A stretch of 64,000 bases of DNA from NCBI GenBank assembly GCA_024516035.1, contig CM044967.1, positions 10,419,990 to 10,483,989 on the forward strand. Reading direction: 5' to 3'. Within the stretch, counting starts at the first letter, position 1. Each line of letters starts with the position of its first letter. Origin of the DNA: Bactericera cockerelli (lineage: Eukaryota > Arthropoda > Insecta > Hemiptera > Triozidae). Both the position numbers and the translations under genes were made by a program. Below, piece by piece: positions 38,846-51,168 of the stretch. A model generated the notes under the pieces. It saw only the letters and a program-made list of their open reading frames with translations, ran no database searches and had not been told where the DNA came from.

Positions 38846-41800
38846 GTAAGTTGCATGCTATAAATTCCTGTGTGAACGCCTCCTAAATTCACTTGTATAC
38901 CATCAGGATAGAAAACAGAAAGAAGGATAAAAAACAGTTCGTCATGTCAGAGTGAAACATTTTGCTTCAATGATAGGTATATATTTTCTGTTTCATGGGC
39001 ATCCTGTTGAATGTTTCTGAAAATGAAATAGTATCTGTCCAACATGTATGTACAACTCCCATTTTAAATTAGTGTTTCATAATAAAATTTACTGTTGTTT
39101 TCTGCTGTAACAATAACTTATTGTTAGTTTGAATTTGCATCTAATTTATCGTAATGAGTCTTGCGTTATACAATAAAAAAATATTCATGATATTTTAAAA
39201 TATGTAGCATCCACCTATTTCTCATTTTCAATACACTTTAGTTTAATGATATTTTAAGTTTAGATTATGTTAACACAGTTCAAGAGCTTTTCAAAAGAGG
39301 TAGGTATAGAAAAAAAAGTGTGAAAATAGCGCGACTTTTTATTACAATTTATAATATTTTTAAAAGTTAATTAGACAAATATTGCAAATCAATAGCATGT
39401 ATCAATTTATTATAGCTCAACTTTAACTAAGGAGGTTTACCTCTAGAGAGGTAACTACTTTTCTACCAATAATATTCCATTGATATGACGTAATCATGTG
39501 TGCAAGATCAGCAATATGGTGACGTCATCAGTAGGTACGTGCAGAGTGTACAGAAATCTTCATGCGTCCGTATATAGTTTACTTTCATAAGAAATAGTAT
39601 CATGGTAGAAATTTGAAAATTTTGCACCAAATTTGCCAAAAAAAATATGACAGTAAATGACGACAAAAGACTGACTATTGTTTCATTGAACTGATTCACT
39701 GAAATCTGTATCAGGGCCTAATTCCAGAAAGCATTCTCACTGTCGAAAATCCCCCCAAATAACCCTTTCAACCGTCGAACTTTGTTCAATTAAGACACTC
39801 TCTCAATAGTCTCAATGCGTTTTCAAACGAAATTTGTTGGTTGCAAAGGAGATTAATAGTATTTTGAGAATGAGATTACTTGGACCGAGAAGCACCTACA
39901 AAGCTAAATCTTGGACGCCATGAGAATCAAACATGGGTAAACACCGTTGATTTGTAAAAAACAAAACAAAAAAGAAGGTTCTTTTTCTGGTCTAGAATCT
40001 GGAATTTTCCAAACTCCAAATGGTCACTTCAGCCAAGAGAGAAAAATTGTTTAATGCCAACTTACGGAGGAAAATCTTTAACATCCTCTTTATGAGGTAA
40101 AACAACATGAGATAAAATTAAGTATGAATAATTTCTTTTTTCATAGCATAGGAGCCCAATTTGGGGTTCAAGCTTGTTCAAAGTGTAGAAAATAAAATAA
40201 TGTTTTGCCTATTAGCAGATAAAATTGTTAAGTTTCGATAGGTAAAGGTGTAGTAGGTACTACATTATCAAACAATGAATTCAACACGGTGTATAACATT
40301 TCTTTCGGAAAAATTCAATGTTGCCAAAAAAGTTAAACTTGATGTTGTGGGAAATAAGAATTTGCGATTTATTGCCAACGTTGCGCGTTACCCCCTACCC
40401 CCCTCCACGCTCGGTCCCATATTTTGTAAACAAACCACTCCCGCCTACAACTTTTGCTTGCGAAAGACAGACTGAAGGTTCAACTAATGACGTCATGGCT
40501 CAGTAGAATATGAAGTTAGCAGATTGCCAATTGGTGGAATCCTCCAAAAAAATCATTTTTACCCTCTACCCACTTCCTTATCATTTCATTAACTAGGTAG
40601 GTACTTACTGTAAACTTAATAAATCTATAAACCTTTTCAATATCGTCCTTTGTCAATCGTTTCTTTTTTTTTTTAACTACACATTTAATGTTTTTGAGGT
40701 AATTTTTATTTTACTGGGTTTTTTTGAGGGGCGTTGGGAAGTTTCATATATTTTAATATGGCAATAAAAGTAAAGACAATAGTATAGTATATAAAATATA
40801 GTAGTGCTTTATTTAGAATGTCGGCTCGAGACAGGATGACAGGAAGTCCCATTACGCTAACAGTTTTGTAGACAATAATGTAGATTACGAAAATTTTATA
40901 AAGAATATTATAATGAAATATTTTTTGCCTACAGATACCAGATACCTAATTGGTTATCTTTAGTGTGCCCATCACGGAATGTGAAGTTGTAAATGCTATA
41001 ACTTTTTTAATAATAATTGCAAAACTTTTGAACTTTGCGTGATGGTTTTCAAAAGTATGTTGAAGTTAAGAACAAAGTTACTCAGGTGGACCAAAAAATT
41101 TTAGACACAGGGTGTACCAAAAATATAAACAAGGTGTTCGGCGAGTTGTTTAAGAGACAAGTTGCTATATTTTCTAGGTGTCATTTTTATATTATCCATC
41201 GAATCTTACAATATTAGCTTATCGTAAAAGCTGATACACATATTTGAGTAAGGAAATACATATGTGCTCAGTAGCTCACAAATCGAGAATATCAAAAACA
41301 TGAAATGGCGGATATCTTGCGGGCAACTTTTGTAGGTCTAGTCTTCGCGTTTCAGACAATCAACACTTTAATTTCGATAAAGTGTATGAGCTACATTGTT
41401 TATACAGGGTTATGATATCAGGGTTATAAGAATTTCCAAAAAAATCTTAAACACGTGTATCATTGATATCAAGGGGGAAACATTTTCTATTCATCACGGT
41501 AGTGGCAACCATGAGACAGCAAAACAAGTGGTCATTTACGACACTTCATTAATATTTTCAGTATAAAATTCTTTATTTTGAAACCTTTTGAACACTCAAA
41601 AGTTTCCCTGTTTGTAGAAAAGAATTTTCGATGGATGTACCTTATCAGCAAGTAGCTTGTTTCTAAGTGCAAAATTATTGTTTTGCTTTCACCCAATTAA
41701 TAATTTGTTCACTTAGTTGGACTGTGGAAAAGTGCCTTATTGATTAACAAAAAAATAAAGACCACATTTTCCTTAGAGTGGCTAAAGATACAGTTGTTTG

Positions 41801-44800
41801 ATACCTTCCGGTGCTTTCGTGTTGACAAAGCACGTATTGTGCCACTTCTCGCCCATCAGAGGGGCGGCATACTACGAGATGGGGAAGCTACAATACAGAC
41901 CGCAAACATCTACAGTAGATCCTGTTTCATGGCTGCGAAAGACTCATCAACAAAAAAAAAAAAAAAAAAACATACAGTCAAACCTGAAAACAAGACAAAC
42001 CTCTATGTGAGAGAACAATTTCCAGGTGAAATTAACTTCTCTGCAAGGGAAAATAACCTCTTTCGAAGAAAAACCTGGACAGAGGAGAAAATGAAAATAA
42101 ATCAGGTTCCTTGAGTTCTCTTATATCCACGTTTGACTGTACTATAGGCTGGGGTGGAAGAGATTGACATAGGCAATAACCCCGCCCTTTAGTTGGGACA
42201 TATCTTAATATATAAATGTCAAAGTCACTGACTGACTGATCATCACTGTTTCTCCGAACTGGTAAATCCTAGGAAGCTGAAATTTGGTAGGTAGATTTGT
42301 CTTATAGTCTAGATGTGCAATAAGACGGGATTTTTCGAAATTCCCACTACAACACCTGCCATTGGCGACAGCCCGCTAGTGTTTTTATATATTTTCTATT
42401 CTTTTTCATTTTTATTGAATATATTGTTTCCATTTTTTTCATTCTTAAAATAATTATTTGTATGTACTTAATGTCCGTTTATACCTAACTAGCGGGCTGT
42501 CGCCCGCTTTGCGGGCCGAGGCATGGCCGTGAAAGCAAAAAATCCTTTTTCGCCAATGGCAGGTGTTGTAGTGGGAATTTCGAAAAATCCCGTCTTATTG
42601 CACATCTAGACTATAAGACAAAGCTACCTACCAATTCAGCTTTCTAGGACTTACGGTTTGGGCTGTAGAGCGATGATCAGTCAGTCAGTGGTCAGTCAGT
42701 GACTTTGACATTTATATATTAAGATAAAGCGTTGTATAGTAATAATAATAGATAACCAAGCAACCAAGTTACCGCGCTAGACTATCTATGTAGTACACAG
42801 GTCCGTGATCTGGGGATCGGATCCCAACCAATGCATGGATTTTTCCTCATTCATTCGAGTATGTGACCAAGAAATAATAAGACTCTGAGGATACTTATAA
42901 TAATAATACTGCCCGCACCTAGCATCAAACACCAGGAGAAACACCTGAGACCCCAAGAAAATAATAATAATACTATTTCCTTCACTAAGTATTGCGATAA
43001 AGGTCTTGCAGCATTCTATGTTGCAGATGGGGCATGCCACCCTTACGAGCCGTTCCGCTGTCCGGGAGGACGGCACCTGCATATCATCCAGTACTGTGTG
43101 ACGCGCCCGGACTGTCCCGACAGCTATGACGAGGACGCGAGACTGTGACTGCAGGTGAGCGTAACATTTGGTAGAAATAGCTTGATCGATAAGGCGGCGG
43201 ACTGGTGATCAGAGGTCGGTGGTTCACAGTACCAAGTTAAGCAATATTTTGTTAAAGCGAGTTTGAATAGTACGTTTATCACGATTGTGATTAACATAAA
43301 TATGATAACTTAAGCTTAGCATATTGCAAATATAGGTACCTACATTACACGTGTGGAAATTACTAATTGCAATGTCGATGTTCTTTTTCAAAAAAGCTTA
43401 CCTTGCTTATTTGAACATCGAGCTATAACACATAAAAAAATGTTTTCGTTTCAGTTCCTATAAACAAAATAATGAGCAGTTGTACCTTTAGATTTAGGTA
43501 ATAATAACACGCCTAATTTAATTTTATACCACCCATTAGGACTATAAGTACCATTATTTAAACAGCAAACCCAAATGGGAGGATAACTTGTCATGTCCCG
43601 GCATGTACAATCTACGTAATTTTAGAGGGTTTATCAGCCAATCAAAACATAAAAGTGAGAAGTTGTGTTTGATGTACAGTACATAGAATTCAGAATATAC
43701 CTGGACAGATTTTTCAAGCTTATTGGCTCTTATCAGTAGCTAACAATTCAGAATATCTATACATTCTATTCCTCTTTTTATACCGTTGCGTTGTTTCAAG
43801 TTTTCACTAGTGACTAGAGAATCGGTTATATTTTGTAGGTACTTTCCTATTATCATTTATCGCTAACGGTAGGTAAAGATTCTTTCTAGAGACCTGGTAT
43901 GATAATTTTAGAAAAAAATAGCATGTTCGCTAAAACACTGTAACAATAAGGTTGCTGAGTACATACCTATGCAGCTTGTCAATTAACCACCAAAACAATT
44001 ATGTTCCAATCTGAAATCTATGAATCCGAGCTTTTTCTACAATATGGTCAGAAAATCTTACATTATAGGCTAGGTTTACGACTGAATAAGACGTTCGAGA
44101 CAATTTCCGTGTTTATGTATCGAATAGATGGCCGGTGTCGGTATTTATATTCATGCTATTTCTACTATTCATTTCAGCAAAGCGACCGCCTGTAGAAGAG
44201 ACTTCCAGTTTTCTGCAATCTCTACTCGCAAGTCACGGACCAAATTATCTTGAGAAGTTGTTCGGGAATAAAGCGAGGGATGCCCTGCAACCGTTGGGAG
44301 GAGTAGAGAAGGTTGCTATTACACTATCAGGTGAGTGATGTTTTGTCGAAAAGAAGTGAAACTAGTGGTTCTATTGTACTGTAGACCTAACAGTCTATAT
44401 AAAAGGAACAGGGGTGAACCGTACATCCATTGACTGTTGGTACAGTGTACAGGACACAATCTTGTTTCATATTCATAGTTAGAGGATGTTGTTTTAGAGT
44501 GTAGTTTGATATTGGAAAAACACTTTAGTTTGACATAGCCCTTAACTAGGGTCTAATGGATAAATAACATTGTATCATGAATTTTTATAACCTCCATAAG
44601 ATAGTTGTAAAAAATCTAAACATAGTCCTGACAACCCGAAAGATGTAGGAAACATTTTCCGACCACTTGCTCAAAGCTTAATAAATAGAAAACAAAGTGA
44701 TTAATCTGAATCGAACCGACCTCGGTAGCTCAATCGATAGGCGGCGGACTTGTAACATGAAGGTCGGTGGTTCGAGTCCAAGTTAAGCATAATCCTGATC

Positions 44801-45260
44801 GATACGGAAGTCGAAATTAAATATCTTCTTAGGAATAGGTCAGAAGGATATAAAGCAAATCCTTTGACGTAATGGAATCAATTCTTGAAAATCAGATCAC
44901 TAAGCCCTGATGGAATACCACCCTTACAATGAAGTTCCCATTACATTTGCAACCATTCTACGGTTACCGTTTGACACTGTTCCCTAAGAAGTACTTAACA
45001 CCTTTTGAACTTTTGTAATTTTACGCTTGTAATATTTAATAAATATATCTCTTTCCCTAAATATAGAGTCACAAACTATTGAGGACTTTGGAGCTGCGCT
45101 ACATTTGATGAGGTCAGATTTGGAACATCTACGCGCCGTATTCATTGCTGTCGAAAATGGAGATCTGGGAATGTTGAAGAGTCTAGGCATTAAGGATTCG
45201 GAACTGGGAGATGTGAAATTCTTCTTAGAAAAACTTGTCAACACAGGATTTTTGGATTGA
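38740..45260 (+). CDS. Prohormone-4-like neuropeptide precursor, 4 exons (LDLa exon frame-broken)
   Basis: Exons 38740-38845, 43027-43154, 44178-44330 and 45067-45260 (stop 45258) join with matching phases (1, 1, 1). Order of parts: a 20-residue signal peptide ending L-H-A; the putative peptide IELGRFYDHFNL; Lys-Arg; an LDLa-like cysteine module (A-C-H-P-Y-E-P-F ... D-C-P-D-S-Y-D-E-D); a second K-R; then about 110 conserved acidic residues ending N-T-G-F-L-D. From memory of the family, the honeybee prohormone-4 precursor gives a brain peptide close to IDLSRFYGHFNT and shares this layout. The product should be secreted and cut at the dibasic sites. Exons 1, 3 and 4 are open and clean; exon 2 carries several apparent indels. 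The third exon's frame and the tail are very close to what I recall of the family. Confidence 0.85.
39713..39880. mobile_element. Palindromic MITE, TTCCAGAAA-ended family, decayed
   Basis: Left arm GGGCCTAATTCCAGAAAGCATTC and AACCCTTTCAACCG match the other copies. The right arm keeps GTTGCAAAGGAGATTA and GAATGAGATTA only. Boundaries approximate. Confidence 0.5.
41975..42139. mobile_element. pogo-like MITE
   Basis: Ends CAGTCAAACCTG and CGTTTGACTG with TA duplications at 41973-41974 and 42140-42141. An 18-20 base A run lies just before it. Same family as 20335-20515. Confidence 0.7.
42190..42725. repeat. Inverted repeat around CTAGCGGGCTGTCGCCCGC, possibly Helitron-like
   Basis: 42195-42380 (TCTTAATATATAAATGTCAAAG ... 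GACAGCCCGCTAGTG) is the reverse complement of 42487-42725. The 110-base spacer is AT-rich. The CAGTCACTGACTGACTGATC ends and the GC hairpin GCGGGC/GCCCGC recur in many insect Helitron-like repeats (recollection, not tested). Confidence 0.5.
42765..42900 (+). repeat. tRNA-derived SINE (family B), 3'-truncated
   Basis: CCAAGTTACCGCGCTAGACTATCTATG, GATCGGATCCCAACCAATGC, TTTTTCCTCATTCATTCGAG and AAGAAATAATAAGACTCTGAGG. It lies 130 bases upstream of the LDLa exon of the prohormone gene. Confidence 0.62.
43027..43154 (+). CDS. Prohormone-4-like exon 2: LDLa-type module, with apparent indels
   Basis: Acceptor TTGCAG, donor GCAG|GTGAGC. Read straight through from the acceptor phase, it gives G-A-C-H-P-Y-E-P-F-R-C-P and later P-D-C-P-D-S-Y-D-E-D-A-R-L, then a TGA at 43146-43148 just before the donor. 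The middle lacks the expected calcium-module cysteine and G-D/D-G pattern in this frame. Those residues can be seen in the neighbouring frames, as though one base were gained and about five lost. The donor phase matches exon 3 only if the net loss of four bases is allowed for. Either GC-rich assembly indels or real decay. Confidence 0.7.
43178..43320 (+). repeat. tRNA-derived SINE (family C)
   Basis: AGCTTGATCGATAAGGCGGC, GGTCGGTGGTTCACAGTACC, AAGCGAGTTTGAATAGTACG and AACATAAATATGATAACTTA. It starts about 25 bases after the prohormone LDLa exon. Confidence 0.62.
43500..43605 (-). repeat. tRNA-derived SINE (family A), 3' part
   Basis: Minus strand: CCGGGACATGACAAGTTATC, CTCCCATTTGGGTTTGCTG, AATAATGGTACTTATAGTCC. 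The tRNA-like head is lost. It lies in the prohormone intron 2. Confidence 0.6.
44178..44330 (+). CDS. Prohormone-4-like exon 3: dibasic site and conserved region
   Basis: Acceptor CATTTCAG, phase 1. It reads A-K-R-P-P-V-E-E-T, then S-F-L-Q-S-L-L-A-S-H-G-P-N-Y-L-E-K-L-F-G and ends A-I-T-L-S with donor G|GTGAGT. K-R at the start marks a second possible convertase site that separates the LDLa module from the C-terminal region. No indels. Confidence 0.88.
44716..44800 (+). repeat. tRNA-derived SINE (family C), head only
   Basis: ACCTCGGTAGCTCAATCGAT, AGGCGGCGGACTTGTAACAT, GGTCGGTGGTTCGAGTCCAA. The body is lost. It lies in the last prohormone intron. Confidence 0.62.
45067..45260 (+). CDS. Prohormone-4-like exon 4: conserved C-terminus
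   Basis: Acceptor AAATATAG. It starts E-S-Q-T-I-E-D-F-G and runs open through L-E-H-L-R and I-K-D-S-E-L-G-D-V to L-V-N-T-G-F-L-D and TGA. The run is acidic and helical-looking, with no cysteines. No clear AATAAA lies in the first 100 bases beyond the stop. Confidence 0.88.
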
Positions 45261-47181
45261 ACGATTGAACACAGCCCAGTCTTTAAGCTAACACAAATGT
45301 ATTCTGAATATTGTAATTTTATGATTGTATTATAAAATCAAAATTATGTACTATAACTAAGCAAGTTTAAAATAAGTAATACTATGTTAGAAAGTGGAAC
45401 AGACCGTTTGTAATTAGGTGGTGAGAGCCCATGGTTTAATTGGTTTAATTTTATTATCTTTACTTACATATCATACAAGTACATATCAACTTTACATAAA
45501 TTATCTAAGTACTTTTAATGTAATTATATTCTCCACTTTATGAAATTGGTCAAATATCTAATTAAATTTTAAGTATTCTTTCTACAAGGTTTTTAAAGTC
45601 CTTATCTAACGTCCATTTCTTCAATTTCTAGTTCTTAGCAATACCTAGTATCTCTTCTACATGCATAATATAATGTAGGGTTTCCCAATTGAGAACTAAG
45701 AGGATCATTTATTTTTCTCAATAGATACTTTCTTTGTGGGGACAAATCTTTAACATATAGATTGTATAGGACAATAAGAAGACTAAACTTTGGTAAGTAT
45801 CACAACAATGAATACACAGGGTTTTAAAAACAAAACAAGACAGAACTGTCACACTGCCCACTAACATTTTTTAAAGACAAATTTATTGAAATACCATATC
45901 AAATAAATCCACCGAAATGTCTAAGTTTTTCTCAAAAGAGTAGACATGTGTTTGCATAGTTCAGGAGATCGTTTGTCATATATTTGGCTTCATAGATAAT
46001 TTGAGTTTCAACTGTGCACATTTTTGAAGAAAAAAAAAAAATTGTTATTTGCCAGTAAAAATTGTTATTAATTAAAAATCAAATCTTGGGTTCTCAATGG
46101 GAAACCCTAATAACTTGCGTTGATATAATAATCTCTTGTGTTATTAATATTTCATATTTTTAAAAAAATACCTATAACTTTTCTTCTTGGGAGCAGCATT
46201 TTTAAAAGTTGATGCAAAAAGGTATATTTTGTGTTTATTGTGGACAGCATGAAATTTTACTTTAAGTAAAAAAGCAGAGATCTATTGAATCATTTTATTT
46301 TGATTCAATCATGTTTATTGATATTCAGTTAGCTGTCTAAGTGTTACTGTATTAGATGTCAGGATGTGCTCGACAATTGAACAAGCCTCTGTTATCTGTG
46401 TCTAATTGATGAGTTTCATTATCGTCCAAAATTTTCTCATTTATTTTTTATGTATCTACGTAGAAATTGTGTTTTGTCAAAAATATATAATTTGTTAAAA
46501 AACAACTGGTAGTTATGTGGAGAGAAGTTCTATAACGACGGCTTTACCTTGGTTCAAATCAAAAATTCTTGACATCATTGGTGAATTATCTAATTCAATG
46601 ACATCAACGATGGTGCAATATCAACACATCTTATAGCAAATCTTTTTAGCTACAAATGTGGTGCATTATTAAATTATTGATCATATCTCTTGAAATTGAT
46701 CATATTAGGAACTTCTTTGATATCTAAATACAGCAAAATGTGACAGTGTAAGTACAATCCAGTCTCCAATTGAAAAGACTATTCTTTAACATGAACCTTG
46801 TAGAAAGGTATTTTACAAAATGTATTTTTATTCTGAATTTAAACATTTATTTTATTTTAATCTACTATACATATCAATGATGGCGAGTGATTTCCAAATA
46901 ATTTTTATTCAAATTATTTCATTTATTTTCGAAACAACTTTCGAACACTTTTATTATATTATCTTTGTCAATTTTTTATTTATTTATAATACATTTGAAA
47001 CTATTATTTTTTGTGTTTGATTTTGGCTTTATAATTTTTTAGATTTTTCAATTGACAACTCAATGATCACAAGTTCTTTGGGTCACGGAACCAAACATCT
47101 TGAGGAACTGAAGCTTTAACTATGTAAAATTAATTAATACTACTAGCTGATTTGGTGTTGGAGAGGGTTGCAAACGACTTT
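45261..47181. other. Intergenic space between convergent genes
   Basis: Very AT-rich. Would contain the prohormone 3' UTR. The phrase GGGTTTCCCAATTGAGAACT near 45677 reappears inverted near 46088 (GGTTCTCAATGGGAAACCC), giving an inverted repeat of about 430 bases overall. No gene. Confidence 0.5.
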
Positions 47182-47309
47182 AGGGCCGAATTATAAATAG
47201 AATTAAAGTTAAGATAAGCCAGACTGTTCCACAACTTGACGGTTGAAAGTCCGATTTAAGGTAGTGTCTGGCTTATCTTAACTTTAATCTTGTTCTATAA
47301 GTTGGGCCT
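47182..47309. mobile_element. Palindromic MITE, AATTATAA-ended family
   Basis: Starts AGGGCCGAATTATAAATAG and ends TTGTTCTATAAGTTGGGCCT. Both arms contain the AGATAAGCCAGAC block in opposite orientation. It lies about 100 bases downstream of the anoctamin stop, in the intergenic space. Confidence 0.7.
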
Positions 47310-47412
47310 GAGTGATTGATAAAAAGCTAATTTGGTTGGGTTTCTAGTGTTCTATTCCTTGCTTAAAGTCCCTCAGCTCGACAATCAATGTACACTCTTA
47401 AAAATAACCCAG

Positions 47413-47746
47413 CTAGGTTGAAGTTTTGTGTGAAAAGCTTTGATCACTCTCCGACACGGTTAGTGTGGAAACTGTTTGTAATTGGCTTCTACTAGCAGAA
47501 AATTGACTCATTCGACGTGCCCATTTCTTTTTTTCTAACACATCCGACAAGCGCGTGCCACTGCGACTATTCCTGATAGCGTTCAAGAGATCATCATACT
47601 CATCGCTGTCCTTCTGATAAGACGCAGTGTGTTCATACTGAGCTTCCTTCATCAAGAGACGTTCTCGCTTGATCTGGGTCTTTAGCTCCGAAGGGATTTC
47701 AGGGGATGATATACGCCATGAGGCCAGTGAGGGCAAAGATGATATG
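47413..47746 (-). CDS. Anoctamin last exon: TM10 and C-tail, one-base frame break
   Basis: The acceptor CCCCCAAG is followed by [15 protein letters not shown] and then TGA. Dropping one base of the four-C run at 47702-47705 joins this to [16 protein letters not shown] and an open cytosolic tail of about 90 residues, stop 47413-47415. The junction I-I-P-[DE]-[IV]-P is a family hallmark, so the break is very likely a homopolymer indel or a recent mutation. Confidence 0.82.
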
Positions 47747-50700
47747 CTTGGGGGCAGAAACAATTTTAGAGAGATTAATCAGTGATATTACATACTACAT
47801 TTACGGCGCGGCAAATTCCGATAAAAAATGGAATGAGGAGTTTCAACCTAAAATCATTGACAGTTTAGTTTTAATAGTCGCTGTTCTCTAGTGTTCAAAT
47901 ATAGGTAATGAAAACTCGTTTTGCATGGTGGACCCACTTCTTGAGTACGTTAACTGTATGTTCCTTTTTCTTAGAAACCACCAAAAAAAATTCTCCCTAG
48001 GCAAATGTCAAGTGCACCCATTCTGGGCCTGAATGTGAACATCACATGACCTTCTTTTTGTCTCCTAAATAAAATCGTAAACATAAAGCTGATGTCACAG
48101 CACTGAAGGGAATATACTTTCATTTCCTTTCAGATATAGTGATTATTGTATAGATCGATTTTAAAAGGTCAGCAAAAAGTATCAAAGTGAGCACTCAAAT
48201 CTGGAAAATGCATTAAATTTATTTTCGAAAGAAAATAAATTTAAGTTCCCTGTTCCGGCACCACCAGAGACCGCAAAGCGCCATGCTAGCAAAAAGCGGG
48301 TGAAATACTGGTACTGACAGTTTAGATTGCATTGTAAGCTTTGCTAAAGTTTTTAGGAGACATAAAGTTCAATGTGATTGTTTCTGTATTTTTTTGTCTC
48401 TTTTCATCAAATCCAAAACTCACTTCAAATATGACGACAAAAGCAAGTCGTGCTGCGAAGACATGCCAGTATTGCGGTGAGAGGACTATACTTTTCCTCG
48501 TGCTCAGGTCCGTTCCTGTAACCTCGGTACTGACATGTGCCGGGCTGCTCTTCCAGACCCCAGTCACTGCTATCTACGACCATGCCGGGTTTAAAATCCG
48601 TAGTATTGAACACTGGAGAAAAAAAAAACACCATTTTTTTACACAGAAAAAGGGCAGAAATCTGTTCGTCTTTTTATAAACAAAGGGAATTGAAAGTAAT
48701 AGTACTTCGTGATGTTTTTGGGAAAAAATCAAAAGGCAGTTCTAATGACAAACTATTTATGTACATACGCACTGCAGTACGTTACGGTCTCTTCTTGAAA
48801 GTTGTTTTGCCAAAGGAAGTAAAATCTTCTAAAGTAAAGAAGAGTTACTAATAAAAACCAATAGTGTTTTAAATCGGAAATTCGGCAGAAGTGTATTCCT
48901 CTTTTGACTTTTAATCCTTATCGCCCAACTACACTGTCCAACAGATATTTTTATTTACTTCACAATATTTCTGTGAGCGCCCTTAACAGGATTCGCGTTA
49001 GGAAGGGCAACTAGCCGTAAAATGTGGAAGAAACAACCAACCTCAACCACGAGGAAGATATCGAAAATGCCAACCCCAGTAGGAGAGTTAAAAGGAAGTT
49101 ATTATAATTACTAGTAATATTCAATTATGCGTACGGCAGTACGTTATTAAACTATGTCCTATTCTTAAGAATAGGCTTACAAGCATTTTTTCCTGAAAGT
49201 AATGTCTACGGAAAAAGAGGTACTCACAAGAAAGAGATGAATCAATATATCCTATTAAACTCGTAGAGTTGGAGTAGAGATATTTGTACACCATTCTAGG
49301 TATGAAGTCACTTGTGTAGGCTATGACGAAACCCTAGAAGACAATGATACCGTTGAAATAGACAATAGATGTTAGCAGCTATCGTATTCGTTTACATTAT
49401 CCAATCTAATTTTTAGATATGTTTAGAATCATATCCAACAACTCTTAACAACACGGGGTACAATAAAAGGTATAATTATTATCATTAGAATAGTCTTATT
49501 TATACTGTCGGATGAAACAATAAAGTCCCACTAAGCCAACACTTTGTTTGATGCACATCTTTCAGCAAAATCTTCGTAACTATCTCGTAACTAAAAGACT
49601 GTAACTTCAAACTATCGAAGTTATAGAAGGGATTGCTATGTTACAAATGTGCTCAAAATAAAAACAATCATGCTCTACAAGGGTGAAAATTGAACAAAAT
49701 ACAACATGTAATTTCTAATTGAATATAGTCAAATAAACAAACTTGTACAATGATCGAGACTTAACGCCCTTAATCCGCAAATTCAGGAAGATAAATTATA
49801 GGACAAAAAAAAATCATTCCAATACTTACATTAGACACCACCGCCAAATAAGTGATACCCTGCAATACGCCATACCATGCCCCAATATTCTCAACCCGCT
49901 CCGCTAGCGGTCTTCTTGCCTGAGTTACCATTTTGAAAGCGTCCAGGCGGATTTCTCCGATGTTGTTCAGCAGGGCAAAGAGAGGCGCAAGAGGAAATGC
50001 TGCCACAAACAATGTGACAAACCCATACTGTATCACTGTGAAATTGCAATATTTAAGAACATAAACAATAAACATCTATGATAGCTGGGTGAGGTGAATG
50101 TGGTAGCTGTTACGATTTTCAGCGAATGGAGGGTAAAACTCCCGTCCTGACTACTTCATTTCAGGACGTTAAAACCAAATATGTAGAATCAACTGGTCAC
50201 AAAAGATCTAAATAGAGATCAGTGTGATAATTGGTGCTTCTCTTGTGGAACTTCATCCAGTCTATAATAATAGAAACATCTATGATGTAAATAATGACAT
50301 GCATTTCTCAAACACCCGATATTATAAAGATAATGAAAGATACATTGTTCAATTTATTTTCTCGATACTCCTACATTGTATGTTATTAAAGTATACATTT
50401 TGCGATTATGAAATCCTATCAGGCATTTGTCGACCCGTTCTCTCTTGCATGAACCAATTTTTCACCTATATTTAAACCATATTCCTGCCATTTTGCTTTG
50501 CTTGCAATGACGAATTTTTCACCTATATTCAACATATTCTGCCATTTTGCTTTTACTTGCATGAACCAATTTTCACTATATTCAAACTATATTCCTGCCA
50601 TTTTGCTTTTAATGGGCTTTATTTCGTACAAGTCAATGATACTAGGATGTTTTCATACACCAACAAAATCACGAACGAGTAAGGCGAGGAGGTTAATGGA

Positions 50701-51127
50701 ACAATTTCAAGAAATCCTGCATACCAATAATTAACTTGTGTAAAAAAGTGGTGAATAGGGAGGGTACAACAAAACTCGCCTTATATTGCCTTTAATTGAA
50801 ATGTGTTTCTACAATTTTCAATTAAGAAAAAATTGATGCTATAAGAATTTTTCGCTGTAATTGTTTCATCAGATTTAGTCTAGCAGTAGATAATAAAAAA
50901 AAAAACTTTCTTCGACACATTTTATACGTAATTTACCTCCAGAACGTACCCATTTCCAAATATTCCTCAAATAAAGCCAGCCTCCCTGGGTCTTGTAGTT
51001 GATAGTCCTCCTCCCATCTGGTGAACCTTCGAGTTTTATCCTTAGTATGAGAAATATGAGACCTTTTTCGCCACCAATTTACTGCTGCACTGGAAGATAA
51101 ATTAGAGATGTGTAAAAGAATAACCAC

Positions 51128-51168
<41 letters not shown>

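Noticed and set aside
41740..42114. A 124-codon frame
   Set aside because: It runs through a poly(A) tract into a pogo-like MITE; no family resemblance seen.
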